Source of the DNA: JBKHBQ01 sp046542305
Lineage (GTDB): Bacteria > Bacteroidota > Bacteroidia > Bacteroidales > 4484-276
Assembly: GCA_046542305.1 (NCBI GenBank)
Contig: JBKHBQ010000164.1
Location: 1 to 8,936, forward strand
Direction: 5' to 3'
DNA length: 8,936 nucleotides
The position numbers were made by a program, and so were the translations under genes. Shown here one piece after another: positions 8,001 through 8,936 of this stretch. The notes below the pieces were generated by a model that did no database searches, was not told where the DNA came from, and was given only the letters and a program-made list of their open reading frames with translations. Numbering within the stretch: the first letter of the stretch is position 1; each line of letters starts with the position of its first letter.

Positions 8001-8181
8001 GCCCATCATCCTCGAAACGTCCATGCAAGCCCATTATCTGATCCCGATGGCGATTTCGCTGGGGTTCGGGATCGTATTTGCCACGACAATTATTCTTTTG
8101 ATCGTACCTTCCTTGTACCTGATTCTGGAAGATATCACGGAACGGGTGAAAGGACAGAAAGGCATTGCTACGAAATCTTAA
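5056..8181 (+). CDS. RND-family efflux transporter permease (AcrB-like)
   Basis: This 1041-residue inner-membrane pump has the normal family length and the internal duplication of RND exporters. TM1 lies at about 26-44 (NLLMIILIGGGIWTMYNI). The first periplasmic region contains VFPDFQLDIVEVSVVYPGAAPSEVE. TM2 begins at about 349, and TM4 carries VDDAIVVGENI with the paired proton-relay aspartates Asp409-Asp410, equivalent to Asp407/408 of AcrB. TM6 ends in the subfamily motif LEALFILPAHLSH. The second half starts with TM7 at about 541-557, and TM8 lies at about 870-890. TM10 reads GVVVNDALIMIDY, so Asn937 occupies the place of AcrB Lys940 and is followed by Asp938. The protein is HAE-like (organic substrates) rather than clearly a metal exporter, but the substrate is not readable. 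It is the last gene of the operon. Its final 14 bases overlap the 3' end of dnaE on the other strand. Confidence 0.95.
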   Translation: MNGSRKQRNGKRLKGPIAYMARHSIAANLLMIILIGGGIWTMYNIQKEVFPDFQLDIVEVSVVYPGAAPSEVEKGILLPIEEAVRGVQGIKEVASVAREGSGRVTIELVSGTERMKAFQEIDQAVNRIRTFPDDIEEPEVRLQEPSRDVMEIGLYGDVDIWTLRKLAERLRDRLLSTPNITQVEIGNVPDYVTHVEIPSHTLREYNLTLGEVANLILHSSEDVPAGAVETKAGEILLRMKERKQWAEEFANVDIVVSGSGSTVKLSDIARITDGFEEAGFHAQFNRQPSVDLQVYRIGDQSPLEIAETVQEVLADFEHTLPPDVNTRIDSNRAEDFRERLSLLTENGLMAIVIVLFILTLFLEYRLAFWVMMGMVISFLGGIAFLPFIGVSINMISMFGFLVALGIVVDDAIVVGENIHERRQQGMPYMKAAILGAKEISRPVIFSILTNIIAFIPLLFIPGTTGKFWWPLPAVVIIVLIISLLEALFILPAHLSHKGKETSFRPVQFIEKWQQRFANAFNRLVDRYHRPFLSYSLRHRYITLSIAIALLVVVGGYGYSDHMGIIMMPEVAADEIEAGVTLPVSTTPDQAAKVANLITESTHRMFEEFNLWEVAEGIKTNVRGQNFIDVEIVMKPPDERDMSAQEVIELWRDEIGDIEGVDQITFEAERGPGGWQQDISVDLSHSDIEVLEMAAQAFFKQVESYEATRDVSDNYNKGKPQFDFRLLPEGRNLGLTPTDVGQQVRDAYYGALALRQLRGTNEIEVRVKLPLEERKDIYHLEDFIIRTPDGTEAPLLEVVSVEQREAFTSINRRDGRRVITVGMDVVPPGAVTRVLESIQAEVLPQLRADFPGITWSFQGSQAEMRESTQALWGGFALAMMVVYALLAVAFNSYTQPLIVMMSIPFGIVGAVIGHILLGYDLSLISLMGVIALSGVVVNDALIMIDYANRKRKDQSVFDAIHEAGIRRFRPIMLTTFTTFGGLTPIILETSMQAHYLIPMAISLGFGIVFATTIILLIVPSLYLILEDITERVKGQKGIATKS

Positions 8182-8936
8182 ACTCCACCCCGGGTATGGT
8201 TGCCACAGCTTTCAGAAAAGCAGGTGGAAAAACCCTGATCTTACCTGAATTCATCTCCACTTTTACCTTGTCGATGGGATCGTACACCTGAAAACCGAGT
8301 TTGCAGTCGCCCTTGTATTTTTTGGCAAGTTCAAAAATCCTGTCTACCAGTGCGGGTTCCAGATCATCAACCGAGATCAGCAGCTTGATGTCCGAAGCCT
8401 GTTTTTCGAGTACTTCTGGCAGCAATTTGATCTCGTGGATCTTCACCTCGAAATCCTCCTCCGACCGGAAACGCTGCTGCACACGGGCGTAGATCAGCAG
8501 GAAGAAACCTTCGGTGAGGAAATGCTTGAATTTGAGGTAATCTTCAGAGAACAGCCTGAGTTCGGTGGTGTCGTCAAAATCTTCGATGGTGAAAGTTCCC
8601 CAGGGTTTGTTGTCCTTGGTGTAGCGATGCTGTGTGGCCACCACCATGCCGCCGAAGATGAGCCCGCGGCCGTTGTATTTTTTCAGGTTTTCCTTGAAAT
8701 CCGAAATTTTTTGCCGGCCGAAATGCTTCAATTCGATCCTGTATTCGTCAAGCGGATGGCCTGAGATGTAGAATCCCGTAACATCTTTTTCATTTTTCAA
8801 TTGCTCGATGTTCGACCAGGGTTTGCATTCGGGCATGGCCGGATCTTCCATTTCCAGTTCCTCGCTGTCGCCAAACAGCGAAACCTGCTGCGAGTTTTGG
8901 CGTTCCTGAAATTTGGTGGCAAAGCGGATCACCTTT
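8168..8936 (-). CDS. dnaE: DNA polymerase III subunit alpha, C-terminal part (5' part beyond the right window edge)
   Basis: The visible 255 residues are the C-terminal end of the replicative polymerase alpha subunit. The frame is open to base 8936, so the apparent GTG at 8932 is internal. Near the start is QVSLFG (8887-8870). It sits where Escherichia coli DnaE has its QADMF beta-clamp-binding motif and fits the QxxLF-type consensus. Next comes EKDVTGFYISGHPLDEYRIE, the conserved segment linking to the OB-fold. The OB-fold follows (GGMVVATQHRYTKDNKPWGT, then TIEDFDDTTELRLFSEDY). The terminal domain is about 80 residues (LLISVDDLEPALVDRIFELA to GVEFKIS). The polymerase active site lies outside the window. 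The gene is convergent with the efflux operon, and its TAG stop (8170-8168) lies inside the last codons of the pump gene. Confidence 0.95.
   Translation of the reverse strand, partial: KVIRFATKFQERQNSQQVSLFGDSEELEMEDPAMPECKPWSNIEQLKNEKDVTGFYISGHPLDEYRIELKHFGRQKISDFKENLKKYNGRGLIFGGMVVATQHRYTKDNKPWGTFTIEDFDDTTELRLFSEDYLKFKHFLTEGFFLLIYARVQQRFRSEEDFEVKIHEIKLLPEVLEKQASDIKLLISVDDLEPALVDRIFELAKKYKGDCKLGFQVYDPIDKVKVEMNSGKIRVFPPAFLKAVATIPGVEFKIS

Overview
The window looks like chromosomal DNA from a member of the Bacteroidota. The support is indirect. A TAnnTTTG-type -7 element stands in front of one gene, most starts have an A-rich leader with no Shine-Dalgarno sequence, and the DnaE C-terminal region resembles the Bacteroidota type. 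GC content looks moderate, near 50% by eye. I see no tRNA, rRNA, CRISPR array, insertion sequence or phage gene. The genes are tightly packed, with no gene-free stretch above about 175 bases.

Left part, all on the minus strand. In transcription order there is a stand-alone GyrI-like ligand-binding protein (2250 to 1747), then a short flavodoxin (1740 to 1255) only 6 bases downstream, then after a 174-base gap a soluble GAF-domain sensor histidine kinase (1080 to 1). The kinase runs off the left edge and loses the end of its ATPase domain.

Middle, plus strand. A 167-base divergent intergenic region (2251-2417) separates the GyrI-like gene from a compact three-gene tripartite efflux operon. 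The operon encodes an outer-membrane factor lipoprotein (2418-3803), a periplasmic adaptor (3814-5055) and an RND inner-membrane pump (5056-8181). The gaps between these genes are 10 and 0 bases, so they are almost certainly co-transcribed. Together they would form an envelope-spanning pump driven by the proton gradient. The substrate cannot be read from the sequence.

Right edge, minus strand. The C-terminal part of DNA polymerase III alpha (dnaE) enters from the right edge and ends inside the last codons of the pump gene, giving a 14-base tail-to-tail overlap.

Most of this is ordinary housekeeping and envelope biology. The points most worth a second look are the divergent pairing of a GyrI-like small-molecule-binding protein with the pump, the replacement of the TM10 lysine in the pump, and the convergent overlap of the pump gene with dnaE.
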